Source: an uncultured Acetatifactor sp. (lineage in GTDB: Bacteria > Bacillota > Clostridia > Lachnospirales > Lachnospiraceae). From it: 64,000 nucleotides of DNA. The first letter of the stretch is position 1. Every line of letters begins with the position of its first letter. Of the stretch, positions 7,869 through 16,777 are shown one piece after another. Below the pieces are notes generated by a model, which worked only from the letters and a program-made list of their open reading frames with translations, was not told the origin of the DNA and searched no databases. The position numbers and the translations under genes were made by a program. The stretch is from positions 1,576-65,575 of the forward strand of contig CAJTZD010000016.1 of the NCBI GenBank assembly GCA_910584235.1. Direction: 5' to 3'.

Positions 7869-8783
7869 ATGAAAATGTTGAAAATCAATGAAAACCTGCC
7901 GGAGGCATCGGCCATCGGCCTTGGATGTATGCGAATTACAGGCCTGGACAGCAAGGCCCTGCGGGAGCTGGTGGAGGCTTCCATGGAGGCGGGCATCAAT
8001 TTCTTCGACCATGCTGACATCTACGCAGGGGGAGAGGCGGAGAGCCGGTTCGGGGAGATACTGACCCCGGAATTGCGCAGCCGTATGGTGATACAGACCA
8101 AGTGCGCCATCCGCCCCGGCATCTGCTATGACTTTTCCAAGGCACACATATTGGAGTCCGTGGACGGCAGCCTGAAGCGCCTTAAGACCGATTACATCGA
8201 CATCCTGCTGCTGCACCGCCCGGACGCGCTGATGGAGCCGGAGGAGGTGGCGGAGGCTTTCGACATCCTGAAAAAGGCCGGAAAAGTCCGCGCCTTTGGC
8301 GTCAGCAACCATAATCCCATGCAGATAGAGCTGCTGAACAGCTGCCTGGCAGAGCCCCTGTGCGTGAACCAGATACAGTATTCCGTGGCCCACTGCCCCA
8401 CCATTGACGCAGGGCTCAATGTGAATATCTGTAATGACGCGGGCTGCAGCAGGGACGGCAGCGTGATCGAATATTGCAGATTGAAGAAAATGACTATACA
8501 GGCATGGTCACCTTTCCTCTACGGCATGTTCGAGGGCGTCTACATCGGAAACGAGAAATTTCCGGAGCTGAACCGGGTCATGGACCGGCTGGCGGAAGAA
8601 TATCATGTGACGCCCAATGCCGTCGCCGTGGCGTGGATCATGCGCCATCCCGCCCGTATCCAGACCATCGTGGGCAGCACCAACGCACAGCGGGTGCGGG
8701 ATGTCTGCAAGGCCTCCGATATCTGCCTGACCAGGGACCAATGGTATGAGATGTACCTGGCGGCAGGGAAGAAGCTGCCCTAG
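7869..8783 (+). CDS. Aldo/keto reductase, YdhF-like
   Basis: About 304 residues of the AKR fold: IGLGCMRITG at the N-terminus, FFDHADIYAGG with catalytic Asp and Tyr, VIQTKCAI with the Lys, LLLHRPD with the His, FGVSNHNP, and a C-terminal nucleotide-binding end (ARIQTIVGSTNAQRV). It is an NADPH-dependent oxidoreductase of unknown natural substrate, close in pattern to E. coli YdhF. ATG 7869 is preferred over ATG 7860 because GGAGGA at 7854-7859 leaves 9 bases of spacing to 7869 but none to 7860. Its stop overlaps the stop of the convergent kinase gene by 4 bases. Confidence 0.85.
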   Translation: MKMLKINENLPEASAIGLGCMRITGLDSKALRELVEASMEAGINFFDHADIYAGGEAESRFGEILTPELRSRMVIQTKCAIRPGICYDFSKAHILESVDGSLKRLKTDYIDILLLHRPDALMEPEEVAEAFDILKKAGKVRAFGVSNHNPMQIELLNSCLAEPLCVNQIQYSVAHCPTIDAGLNVNICNDAGCSRDGSVIEYCRLKKMTIQAWSPFLYGMFEGVYIGNEKFPELNRVMDRLAEEYHVTPNAVAVAWIMRHPARIQTIVGSTNAQRVRDVCKASDICLTRDQWYEMYLAAGKKLP

Positions 8784-9766
8784 GCTGGGCCCGCCGCGCC
8801 CGGAGCAGCCACCGCCGCCAGCGTCAACGTAAAAAGGACCGTGGTCAGCGTGCCGCAGGCATCCCTGTCCGCGTCCCCGCCTCCGGGGGAGGCCGTCAGG
8901 GAGCCGCCCATGGCCTCCGCCAGGGATTTGGCTATGGTCAGCCCCAGGCCGGAGCCGCCTTTTTTTCGGGCCACATCATTTCTGTAAAAACGGTTAAACA
9001 GATTCGGAATATCGTCCTCTTTTATCTCCACGGAATCATTTTGAAAGACAACCTGAACCTGTCCGCAGCTCTCCAGGATGCGGACATCCAGATAGCTGTG
9101 GGCATATCTGCCCGCATTCTGGAGCATGTTCGCGAAGATGCGCTCACAGGCGTCCCTGTTTCCCAGCGCCGTCACGGGATGCTCCGGCAAGTGGCTCTCC
9201 AGGGAGAACCCCTCCCTTTCCAGGGAACCGTAATTGTCCGCAAGACTCTCCCGCAGCAGTCTGCACACGTCCAGCCGCTCCAGTTCCAGCGAGAAATCCA
9301 TGCCGTTTACCCTGGAAAAAGCGTAGAACTGGGAGACCAGATGCTCCATGGAGCGTGCGCCTCTCTCCAGCACGTCCAGGGACTCCTCCAGCCGGAAAGA
9401 GGCGTTCTCCCCAGGAGACTTCAGCCATTTCAGATACCCTAAGATGACAGTCAGGGGCGTGCGCAGATCGTGGCTGACATTCTCGATCTGCTGCTGGAAT
9501 TCCCGCTCCCGCTTCTCGTAGGCCAGGCGTTCCCTGCGGATCTGCTCCAGAGCGCCATTGATGGATTCCATGAGCCGTTCCAGCCCCTTGTCCGGCAGGG
9601 GGAGACAGAGGATGCGGTTCTGGCGCAGATCGCCCTGGATTTCCGTAAGTTCCAGGGCCGTCTCCCGGAGGGCATGCTCCAACGCGAAATACCGGAAAGC
9701 AAAATACGCTGCAGCGGCTATAAAAAATACCAGTGCAAAAATCTGTATCCGGAAAAAATTTTCCAT
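8780..9766 (-). CDS. Sensor histidine kinase of an ABC-linked two-component system
   Basis: A 328-residue HisKA/HATPase kinase. One transmembrane segment near residues 8-28 is followed by a short linker with no extracytoplasmic sensor domain. The H-box ENVSHDLRTPLT puts the phospho-His at 99. The N-box (NMLQNAGRYA), F-box region (NLFNRFYRND) and G-box (GGSGLGLTIA) are present. The end (LAAVAAPGAAGPA) is Ala/Pro-rich. It is the last gene of the minus-strand set response regulator, ABC ATPase, permease, kinase. This architecture is typical of cell-envelope or peptide-antibiotic sensing kinases that work with the adjacent transporter. Confidence 0.88.
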   Translation of the reverse strand: MENFFRIQIFALVFFIAAAAYFAFRYFALEHALRETALELTEIQGDLRQNRILCLPLPDKGLERLMESINGALEQIRRERLAYEKREREFQQQIENVSHDLRTPLTVILGYLKWLKSPGENASFRLEESLDVLERGARSMEHLVSQFYAFSRVNGMDFSLELERLDVCRLLRESLADNYGSLEREGFSLESHLPEHPVTALGNRDACERIFANMLQNAGRYAHSYLDVRILESCGQVQVVFQNDSVEIKEDDIPNLFNRFYRNDVARKKGGSGLGLTIAKSLAEAMGGSLTASPGGGDADRDACGTLTTVLFTLTLAAVAAPGAAGPA

Positions 9767-9875
9767 AGCAGTCCTCCTCCCAATCCTCCATGGAATGCTC
9801 TTCTTTCATAGTGGCCGACCCACGAGCGAAAAGCAGCATGGAACAGGATCAAATCTTACCGTTCGTGAGTATACA

Positions 9876-10658
9876 TCAAATGTCCCGCTTCTTCAATAAT
9901 AGCACACCCGTCCCGCCGAACACAAGGATTCCCGCAGCGCCCGACAGCAGGCACCTTGCCATGCCCGCTCCGGTGTCCCATATGGTGACGCATTCCGACA
10001 GATTGACGCGGCTTGCCGCCGTGAGGAAGTTGACGGGCATCCACATAGCAGCATCCATGAGGGCATCTCCTCCAAAGGGCAGGAGCATTCCGGCAAAGAG
10101 GAGAAGTTTGGGCACAATGAGTATGACGGCCAGCCATGTTACAACGCTGAAAAAGCTGTTTTCAAAAAAGTCCAGCAGAACCACAGCCAATATCAGGAAG
10201 CCGGTGGCGATAAGGGACATGGCGGGAACTTCCATCAGCATATCCCGGACCGTGGTGGGGCCGGAGGCGTTCAGCAACAGCATGGCGCTTCCGATGTATA
10301 CAGGCAGCGTCACGGCCAGCAGAACCAGGGAGACCACAAAGCAGACGATGCACTTTCCTGCAAGCAGCTGTACCCGGGAGAACCCGGAGGCGATGCTGTT
10401 TCCCATGGTGCCGTTTCGCCTGTCGGATTCATACAGCATGGCGGCCACATCGGCGGCCACATAACAGTACATCATAGGTACGGACACCAGCATGGAGTAG
10501 GAGAACGAAGTAGTGCCGTAGCGGAAATGTTCCACATTTTTCATAAGGCCCAAAGTCAGGTTCATGAACAGGACAATTGCCAGCAGGCCGATGGCGGTTC
10601 CGTGGATTTCTTTGCTGTGCAGGGCTCTGTAGAGCTCGCTTTTGATATATTTCAGCAT
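9876..10658 (-). CDS. ABC-2 type transporter permease
   Basis: A 260-residue integral membrane protein with about six hydrophobic segments. The N-terminus MLKYIKSELYRALHSKEIHG is the amphipathic coupling segment common to lantibiotic-type ABC-2 permeases, and the segment YESDRRNGTMGNSIASG is the conserved cytoplasmic loop after the second helix. It overlaps the end of the upstream ATPase gene by 7 bases (ATGCTGA), so the two are coupled. The likely role is export or protection against an envelope-active compound under control of the neighbouring two-component pair. Substrate is unknown. Confidence 0.85.
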   Translation of the reverse strand: MLKYIKSELYRALHSKEIHGTAIGLLAIVLFMNLTLGLMKNVEHFRYGTTSFSYSMLVSVPMMYCYVAADVAAMLYESDRRNGTMGNSIASGFSRVQLLAGKCIVCFVVSLVLLAVTLPVYIGSAMLLLNASGPTTVRDMLMEVPAMSLIATGFLILAVVLLDFFENSFFSVVTWLAVILIVPKLLLFAGMLLPFGGDALMDAAMWMPVNFLTAASRVNLSECVTIWDTGAGMARCLLSGAAGILVFGGTGVLLLKKRDI

Positions 10659-11578
10659 GTTTCTTTTCCTCCATTCTTCAGGTTCATGTAATAGTCCTCC
10701 AGGGAGGCGCTGCTGCGCTCCAGCTTCAGGATACAGAGGCCATTGTCCATGGCCAGGCGGCTGTAGACTTCAGGGGGCTGGCGGAAATCCCGGATTTGTA
10801 TTGTGCCCTCCGGGAGCACGCGCCAGTTCTCCTCCGGAAAGTGCTTTTCCAGCAGGGCGGCGTATTTTTCCGTGTCCTCCACGGCAATGTTCAGACGGTC
10901 CGCACATTTTTCGGAAAGGTCCCCCGCGGATATCTCCTCCAAAAGCTTTCCTTTGCTCAGGAAGCCGAATACGGTGGCGGTCTGCTCCAGTTCCGGCAGG
11001 ATGTGGCTGGACAGGAGGATGGTGATGTTCTTCTCCTGGTTCAGGCGGTGGAGCAGCGTGCGGAACTCCACAATGCCGCTGGGATCCAGACCGTTGACCG
11101 GCTCGTCCAAAATCAACAGCTCGGGCTCCCCAAGCAGGGCGATGGCGAGGCCCAGCCGCTGCTTCTGGCCCAGGGACAGGCGCTTGCATCTCTCCCTGCG
11201 CTTTTCCCGGATGCCCAATAGTTCCAGAAGTTCCGCCACCTTTTCTTTGCCCGGGACGCCCTTTTGGATGCGGTAGTATTCCAGCGTCTGCTCCACGGTC
11301 ATGTTCGGGAAGAACCCTGGTCGCTCGATCATGACGCCCATCCGGCTGCGGCTGCGGCGAAGCTCCCTTTCCCCGGCCTGGCCGAACAGGCGGATTTCTC
11401 CGGCGGTGGGAAAGACGTGCCCTGCCAGGAGTTTTAAAAAGGTGGACTTGCCCGCGCCGTTGTCGCCGATGAGCCCGTAGATGCTCCCGGGACTCACCCG
11501 CAGGCTCACCCCATCCAGCGCCAGGACGGAGCGGTATTTTTTGGTGACTTGATTTGCTTCTATGACGGAATCGTTCAT
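10652..11578 (-). CDS. ABC transporter ATP-binding protein
   Basis: About 308 residues with Walker A GDNGAGKST, Q-loop region RMGVMIERPGF, signature LSLGQKQRLGLA, Walker B LLILDEPVNGLD and the switch His in LLSSHIL. This is the DrrA/BcrA-like type paired with ABC-2 permeases. ATG 11578 was chosen because AGGAGG precedes it with good spacing; the frame stays open upstream to 11656. Position 2 in the operon, between the response regulator and the permease it energises. Confidence 0.9.
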   Translation of the reverse strand: MNDSVIEANQVTKKYRSVLALDGVSLRVSPGSIYGLIGDNGAGKSTFLKLLAGHVFPTAGEIRLFGQAGERELRRSRSRMGVMIERPGFFPNMTVEQTLEYYRIQKGVPGKEKVAELLELLGIREKRRERCKRLSLGQKQRLGLAIALLGEPELLILDEPVNGLDPSGIVEFRTLLHRLNQEKNITILLSSHILPELEQTATVFGFLSKGKLLEEISAGDLSEKCADRLNIAVEDTEKYAALLEKHFPEENWRVLPEGTIQIRDFRQPPEVYSRLAMDNGLCILKLERSSASLEDYYMNLKNGGKETC

Positions 11579-11757
11579 TTTTGGCCTCCTTTTCGCCGGG
11601 ACGTACCTGTTCCGGCTGACATTTATCAGTATAGACCATGGGGGGTAATAAGTCATAAAGAACTTTTAAAGATGTCGTAAAGATTTCCGGGGAGGGGTAT
11701 AGGAAAGGTATAGGAAACATGCGGCGGCCGCTTTTAATGCTTTACGCTTCATGAGAT

Positions 11758-11943
11758 TTGGTTTATAATATGCTTATCAAGGGGACCGATACGATAGCTG
11801 ACACCTATCCGTTTCCGATTTGCCCCGCGGACAGGCTGGACGTCATGATCACCGACTGGGACGCGTCCGAGGACGATTTGAAGCTTTTCGATGAAAAAGG
11901 CATAGAGATCGTCATAGTGGAAAAAGAGGTGGGCATCCGGTAG
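11758..11943 (+). pseudogene. C-terminal remnant of a DeoR-family regulator
   Basis: The frame reads about 60 codons, including FPICPADRLDVMITDWDASE and DDLKLFDEKGIEIVIVEKEV, then TAG. The order ...D.LITD...SEEDL..F.E.GI.V..V is the end of the sugar-phosphate sensing domain of DeoR regulators. The helix-turn-helix and most of the effector domain are absent. It lies on the strand opposite its neighbours and fills the otherwise gene-free gap 11579-11951. Confidence 0.6.
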
Positions 11944-11951
11944 AAGCGTGG

Positions 11952-12647
11952 TTATCCCAGCCGGAAGCCGATGCCGTACACGGTCCGGATATATTCCCAG
12001 GAGGCATCGGCTTCCCTGATCTTCCTGCGCAGATTGCTCACATGGACGTTCACGGTATTGTTCTCGCCGTAATAGCCGCCTTCCCACACCAGCTCATAAA
12101 GGCTTTCCCGGGAATAGACCTTTCCCGGGGACTGCAGGAACAGGTGCAGGAGCTGATATTCATGGGCGGTCAGGGACAGCTCCCGGTCATTTACCAGCAC
12201 CCTGCGGGAGTCCGGATAAAGCTTTATATTGCCGTAGGCCAGCGCATCCAGCTGCTGCCCGGAAAGGCTGCCGGCGCTGCCCGCCCGCCGGAGGGCGGCC
12301 TGGATCCGGGCGATGACCTCTTCGGGCTCAAAGGGCTTGGTGATATAATCGTCCGCCCCGCTTTTTAACAGGGCCACCTTGTCGCCCAGGGCGCTCTTTG
12401 CGGAGAGGACCAGGACGGGGAAGCTATAGCGCTTCTCCTCCCGGAGCTTACGAAGCAGCTCTTCCCCGGACAGGCCGGGCAGCATGAGGTCTAAGAGAAG
12501 CAGGTCCGGCTCCTCCCGCTCGATAAGGGACAGGGCCTCCGTCCCGGAAAATGCCTGGAGGGCCTGATAGCCCTGGGCTTCCAGTATCCTGGACAGCAGG
12601 CGGTTGATGTCCGTATCGTCCTCTGCGATCAGAATCTTGTGCTGCAT
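11952..12647 (-). CDS. OmpR/PhoB-family response regulator
   Basis: 231 residues. The receiver domain has acidic residues EDD at 9-11, phospho-acceptor D53 (LLLLDLMLPG), and the Thr/Ser and Lys pattern (VLSAK, DDYITKPFEP). A winged-helix DNA-binding domain follows (LTAHEYQLLHLFLQSPGKVY...NNTVNVHVSNLRRKI...TVYGIGFRLG). It is first in the minus-strand operon and should be phosphorylated by the kinase at 8780-9766, activating the ABC genes between them. The 373-base gap to the ATPase gene suggests a separate or inducible promoter for the transporter part. Confidence 0.9.
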   Translation of the reverse strand: MQHKILIAEDDTDINRLLSRILEAQGYQALQAFSGTEALSLIEREEPDLLLLDLMLPGLSGEELLRKLREEKRYSFPVLVLSAKSALGDKVALLKSGADDYITKPFEPEEVIARIQAALRRAGSAGSLSGQQLDALAYGNIKLYPDSRRVLVNDRELSLTAHEYQLLHLFLQSPGKVYSRESLYELVWEGGYYGENNTVNVHVSNLRRKIREADASWEYIRTVYGIGFRLG

Positions 12648-12738
12648 CTGTTTTCCTCTTTCCTTTTCCCGGTTTCCTGCCGAAGCTTTTTCGGAACAGC
12701 AATAAGGGCTTTCTGATTCGCTTCCGCGCCGGGGCTCT

Positions 12739-13512
12739 CTACGTAAAGAGCTGCTCCTCCTGGCGAATCATCATGATGATGCTGGCCTCATAGGCGTTGC
12801 GGGCCGCCTGGACCTGCCGTTCCTCGGTCCAGTCCCTGACTTCCTGTGCCTGTATCTGCTCTTTTTCTTTCTTGTGCTCTTTTAAGGTCTGGGCGAGCTG
12901 CTTTTGGCTATGCCATTCCTTGTTCAGGCGCTCATGCTCCAGCCAGTTCTTCAGGATCTTGCTCTTCAACAGTTTATCCTGCAGTCTCTTGGCTTCCGCG
13001 CGTTTTTTCAGATATTCTTTCAGAAGCTTTTTCCGGCGGGCTTTTTTGGCGGCCTCCTCGGCCATCCGCCTGCGCTGGGCTGCTCTTCTGGCGCGGGCAT
13101 CGTCCTGCAGACCAAAGGCATACCCGTAGCATTTCTCCCAGGTGTCGTCGATATGGATAAGCACGAACCTGGGCGCGTGGCCGTATACACAGGCCGCCTT
13201 GTTCCTGGCCAGGTAGTCCAGGACCTGCTGCTCATAGAGAGGGTCTGCCTGCATCCGCCGGTAGGCCGCGTCCGTGATGTCGATAAGCCAGTCCACGCGT
13301 TTCTGGGAGGGATGGGTGTAGAGATTCTTTATTTTGTCATGAATATACAGCTTGTATTCGGTCAGGGTCATGTCTTTCGGAGAGAGCATGAATCTCTCCA
13401 GCATGGCGTCGGAGAAGCTGTTGTCCGTTTTTTCCCTGCCGCCTACGGACTGAGCCTGTGTGTTATCGAAGCCGGTTCCGGCAGTGTAACCTGCGTCAAT
13501 TGTGTTTGCCAT
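12739..13512 (-). CDS. Uncharacterised basic coiled-coil protein
   Basis: 257 residues, no signal peptide or membrane segment. The N-terminal 40 residues are polar and disordered-looking. Residues about 45-130 (LTEYKLYIHDKIKNLYTHPS...YEQQVLDYLARN...HIDDTWEKCYGYAF) look like a compact domain. It recalls a Clostridia-specific family with an MTxxEYKxYIxDKI motif and no known role, but I am not certain. Residues about 137-235 are a long Lys/Arg/Glu-rich helix, probably a coiled coil, with AARRKKLLKEYLKKRAEA-like runs. It stands alone with a good ATG. No function can be stated. Confidence 0.65.
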   Translation of the reverse strand: MANTIDAGYTAGTGFDNTQAQSVGGREKTDNSFSDAMLERFMLSPKDMTLTEYKLYIHDKIKNLYTHPSQKRVDWLIDITDAAYRRMQADPLYEQQVLDYLARNKAACVYGHAPRFVLIHIDDTWEKCYGYAFGLQDDARARRAAQRRRMAEEAAKKARRKKLLKEYLKKRAEAKRLQDKLLKSKILKNWLEHERLNKEWHSQKQLAQTLKEHKKEKEQIQAQEVRDWTEERQVQAARNAYEASIIMMIRQEEQLFT

Positions 13513-13738
13513 AGAATATCCCCCTCTCTTTCCATATCCTCCGTGTGAGATTGGCTTACAAAGCGAAGTTATTCGCTTGAGAGCCTAGAAGTTCTTCTTA
13601 CACTTATATCGGAGAAAGAAAGGGTATATTTTATCGCTGATGGAATGAAATGTTCCGATTGCGGCATGAGCCGTGGCGGATCAGGCTGCTATATAGTGTA
13701 TAGCGCCCGGCATCGGCGAAAGGAGACCGGGGAGCCTC

Positions 13739-14356
13739 TCAGCGGATGAAATGGGTCCAGAGATGCTCCTCTATTTCCGGCAGGCCGTAGGTCTCTTTCC
13801 CCAGGGCGATGCTCTTCATCAGGAAAGCCATGTTCCTGGCCAGGGTGCGCATGGTCTGCAGGCCCTCCTCGTCCTGGGCCGCCTCCCCCGGTCCTCTGCC
13901 GTGGACGCTGTTCCAGTACTGGCTGGAGGCTACGGGCATGCCGCTGATGGTGAAGAATTTGTTCAGTTCGTCAAAGGTGGCGGAAAGCCCGCCCCTCCTG
14001 GCTACCACCACGCTGGCGCCGACTTTCATGGTCTTGTCGAAATGGGTGCTGTAGAAGAGCCTGGTCAGGAAAGCCACCAGAGTGGCGTTGGCAGAGGCGT
14101 AGTATACAGGGCTTCCTACTACAAGACCGTCGCATTCCTGGAATTTCGGGGCGACTTCATTCACGATATCATCGAACACGCATTTTCCCAGCTCCCCGCA
14201 TCTGCCGCAGGCGATGCAGCCCCGGATGTCTTTCATGCCGATTTGGATAGTCTCCGTCTGGATGCCCTCTGCGGCAAAGGTCTTCTCCATCTCCTGCAAA
14301 GCGATGGAAGTGTTACCCTTTGGACGGGGGCTTCCGTTTATCAGTAAGACTTTCAT
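13739..14356 (-). CDS. NADPH-dependent FMN reductase / iron-sulfur flavoprotein family
   Basis: 205 residues. The flavodoxin-like start MKVLLINGSPRPKGNTSIAL binds the FMN phosphate. A cysteine cluster CIACGRCGELGKC (CxxCxxCxxxxxC) resembles the iron-sulfur flavoprotein family, though the short form may bind no cluster. The GSPVYYASANATLVAFLTRL segment is the second flavin loop. It probably works as a cytoplasmic quinone, nitro or multimeric flavin oxidoreductase. AGGAGG precedes the ATG. It is a single gene divergent from the spore protein. Confidence 0.82.
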   Translation of the reverse strand: MKVLLINGSPRPKGNTSIALQEMEKTFAAEGIQTETIQIGMKDIRGCIACGRCGELGKCVFDDIVNEVAPKFQECDGLVVGSPVYYASANATLVAFLTRLFYSTHFDKTMKVGASVVVARRGGLSATFDELNKFFTISGMPVASSQYWNSVHGRGPGEAAQDEEGLQTMRTLARNMAFLMKSIALGKETYGLPEIEEHLWTHFIR

Positions 14357-14646
14357 GGTGATACCTCCTGGTTTGATATATGTTTTTATGATGCATTGAT
14401 TTCTCTTTGGGTATTGCGGTTTTTCGCCGCCAGCCGAAAGGCCTTTTCCATGTACTTCTCTCTTCCTATTCTATCATAACCATAACAATATAGCTATAGA
14501 CCGTTAAAAGGATTTTTACAAATCGCATGGGCAAAAGGTATTGACAGCATACATTGCCGGATATCTGCGCAACTGCCGGGAACTGTAACAGCCCGGGAGA
14601 TTCTTTCATATCCTATGTATAACAGGAAATCAGGAGAACCATCAAT

Positions 14647-16647
14647 ATGGCGATTGGATATTTGACCATACAGGCGCGGACTGCCCATGAGGCCATTCCG
14701 TTAGAGGGAGTACAGGTCAGGGTGCTGGACAGCCGGGGCAACAGCCTGTACCAGCTTTTGACGGACGAAAGCGGGGAGACCGGCACAGTGCCCTTGGAGA
14801 CGCTGGACAAGAGTTTTTCCCAGAACCAGCATTATTCCGGGCTGCCCTATGCGAGTTACAATGTGCTGGCGCAGAAAGCGGGCTTTGACACGATTTACGT
14901 CTCCAATATACCCATCTACGACCAGGAGACGGCGGTTCTGCCTCTGGCCATGATACCCATGCAGGAGAGGCAGCGGCGTCCGGCGGAGACCAGGATTTTT
15001 GTGGGAAAGCCCGCCGTGGTTATGCAGGAGAGGCGCAGCCAGGAGGGGCCTGCTGACGCGGAGGAGGACGCCAGGGGGGACAGGATACTGCGGCAGGTAG
15101 CCATCCCTAACCCCATTACGGTGCATCTGGGCCCTCCCGGCACAAACGCCGCCAATGTCCAGGTGTCTTTTCCGGACTATGTGAAGAACGTGGCCAGCAG
15201 CGAAATCTATCCCACCTGGCCCGAGGCGGCGCTGACAGCCAACATCTATGCCATTATTACCTTTGCCTTGAATCGGGTTTACACAGAATGGTACAGATCC
15301 AAGGGATACAATTTCGATATCACGAACAGCACGGCCTATGACCAGTACTTCGTGTACGGACGGCCCATCTATGAATCCATCAGCAGGATCGTGGACAATG
15401 TCTTCAATGAATATGCGCGCAGGCAAGGGCAGAACGTGCCCTATTTCACGTCGTTTTGCAATGGCACTACCGTCACCTGCGCCGGCATGTCCCAGTGGGG
15501 TACCGTGACTCTTGCGAACCGGGGATATACGCCTTTGCAGATCCTGCGTTCCTATTATCCAAAGGACATCGAGCTGGTCGCCACGGACATCATCACCGGG
15601 AGCCTCACTTCCTATCCGGGGACGCCCCTGCGGGTAGGGAGCACGGGGCTGGACGTGCAGACCATCCAGACGTATCTGAACAGGATCCGCAGGAATTATC
15701 CCGCCATCCCGGCGATTACGGACCCGGAGGGCACCTTTGGGGAGAGCACCAGGGCCGCTGTGGCGAAATTCCAGAGCATCTTTGGATTGTCTCCGGACGG
15801 CATCGTGGGGAAGTCCACCTGGTACAAGATTTCCAGCCTCTACAGCGCAGTGGCCAGGCTGGCGGAGCTGGACAGCGAGGGGATTTCTCTGGGTATCGGA
15901 ACGGTTCCGCCCAATGCAATCCTGCGCCAGGGCTCCAGAGGGCAGGATGTGATCACGCTGCAGTATCTGCTGGATGTGGCCTCGGAATACTACGCAAGCG
16001 TCCCGGCTCCTGACCAGGACGGGATCTTTGGCAGCGGCACCAGAGAGTCGGTGATGGCGTTCCAGAGGGCCATGAACATTGCGGCGGACGGTATCGTGGG
16101 TCAGGTTACCTGGAGGAAGCTGTATGACGTATACCACGGAATCGGCGAGAACGTGCCCGTTCCGCCTCCCTCTCCGGGCCCGTCCTACACGGAATACACG
16201 GTACGGCCCGGAGACAGCCTGTGGCTGATCGCCCAGAGGTACAACACCACGGTGGAGGCCATCAAGAGCCTGAACGGCCTGACCAGCGATCTGTTGGACG
16301 TAGGCCGGGTGCTGCGGATTCCCGCGGCCCAGACCAGCCCGTCCTACACGGAATACACGGTGCGCCCCGGGGACAGCCTGTGGCTGATCGCCCAGAGGTA
16401 CGGCACTACGGTAGAGGCTATCAAGAGCCTGAACGGTCTTGCCAGCGATGCGCTGGACGTAGGCTGGGTGCTGCGGATTCCCACCGCTCAGTCGGGAGAC
16501 TATGGGGAATATACGGTGCGTGCCGGGGATACCCTCTGGGTTATCGCCCGGAGATTCGGCACCACTGTGGAAGCCATTAAAAGTCTCAACGGCCTGACCA
16601 GCGATCTGCTGAGCATCGGCCAGGTACTGCGTATTCCGGGGAGATAG
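14647..16647 (+). CDS. Spore-type protein: SpoIID-like domain, two PG-binding domains, three LysM repeats
   Basis: 666 residues without a classical signal peptide. Residues 1-120 resemble a carboxypeptidase-regulatory/Ig-like fold (VQVRVLDSRGNSLYQLLTDE). Residues about 185-315 resemble the SpoIID/LytB fold (EIYPTWPEAALTANIYAIIT, ITNSTAYDQYFVYGR, GMSQWGTVTLANRG). Two peptidoglycan_binding_1 domains follow (about 325-395 and 415-495; GTFGESTRAAVAKFQ and GIFGSGTRESVMAFQ). Three LysM repeats of about 50 residues end the protein (YTVRPGDSLWLIAQRY twice, then YTVRAGDTLWVIARRF). It probably sits at the cortex or coat. Upstream, AC and CATATCCTA spaced by 17 bases (about 14600-14620) resemble a sigma-K promoter, a weak hint at mother-cell expression. 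Confidence 0.85.
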   Translation: MAIGYLTIQARTAHEAIPLEGVQVRVLDSRGNSLYQLLTDESGETGTVPLETLDKSFSQNQHYSGLPYASYNVLAQKAGFDTIYVSNIPIYDQETAVLPLAMIPMQERQRRPAETRIFVGKPAVVMQERRSQEGPADAEEDARGDRILRQVAIPNPITVHLGPPGTNAANVQVSFPDYVKNVASSEIYPTWPEAALTANIYAIITFALNRVYTEWYRSKGYNFDITNSTAYDQYFVYGRPIYESISRIVDNVFNEYARRQGQNVPYFTSFCNGTTVTCAGMSQWGTVTLANRGYTPLQILRSYYPKDIELVATDIITGSLTSYPGTPLRVGSTGLDVQTIQTYLNRIRRNYPAIPAITDPEGTFGESTRAAVAKFQSIFGLSPDGIVGKSTWYKISSLYSAVARLAELDSEGISLGIGTVPPNAILRQGSRGQDVITLQYLLDVASEYYASVPAPDQDGIFGSGTRESVMAFQRAMNIAADGIVGQVTWRKLYDVYHGIGENVPVPPPSPGPSYTEYTVRPGDSLWLIAQRYNTTVEAIKSLNGLTSDLLDVGRVLRIPAAQTSPSYTEYTVRPGDSLWLIAQRYGTTVEAIKSLNGLASDALDVGWVLRIPTAQSGDYGEYTVRAGDTLWVIARRFGTTVEAIKSLNGLTSDLLSIGQVLRIPGR

Positions 16648-16723
16648 TCCCCGGGTGGAAGCTGGGGGAGGCAGCCGGGAGGTGCGAGGGCTTTCCGGGT
16701 TTACGGGAAGGCCGGGTATTGAA

Positions 16724-16762
16724 AAAAGCCGGAGACAGGTCCTTTGCCCGTCCCCGGCTTTT
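16724..16762. terminator. Bidirectional terminator between spore protein and glnA
   Basis: AAAAGCCGGAGAC and GTCCCCGGCTTTT form a 13-bp stem with one mismatch. The stem has A and T runs on its two sides, so it can serve both convergent genes. Confidence 0.75.
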
Positions 16763-16777
16763 CAATTCTTCGGAAGA

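Noticed and set aside
14701..16137. Long minus-strand frame opposite the LysM protein
   Set aside because: Antisense shadow; the plus-strand frame has clear LysM, PG-binding and SpoIID-like domains.
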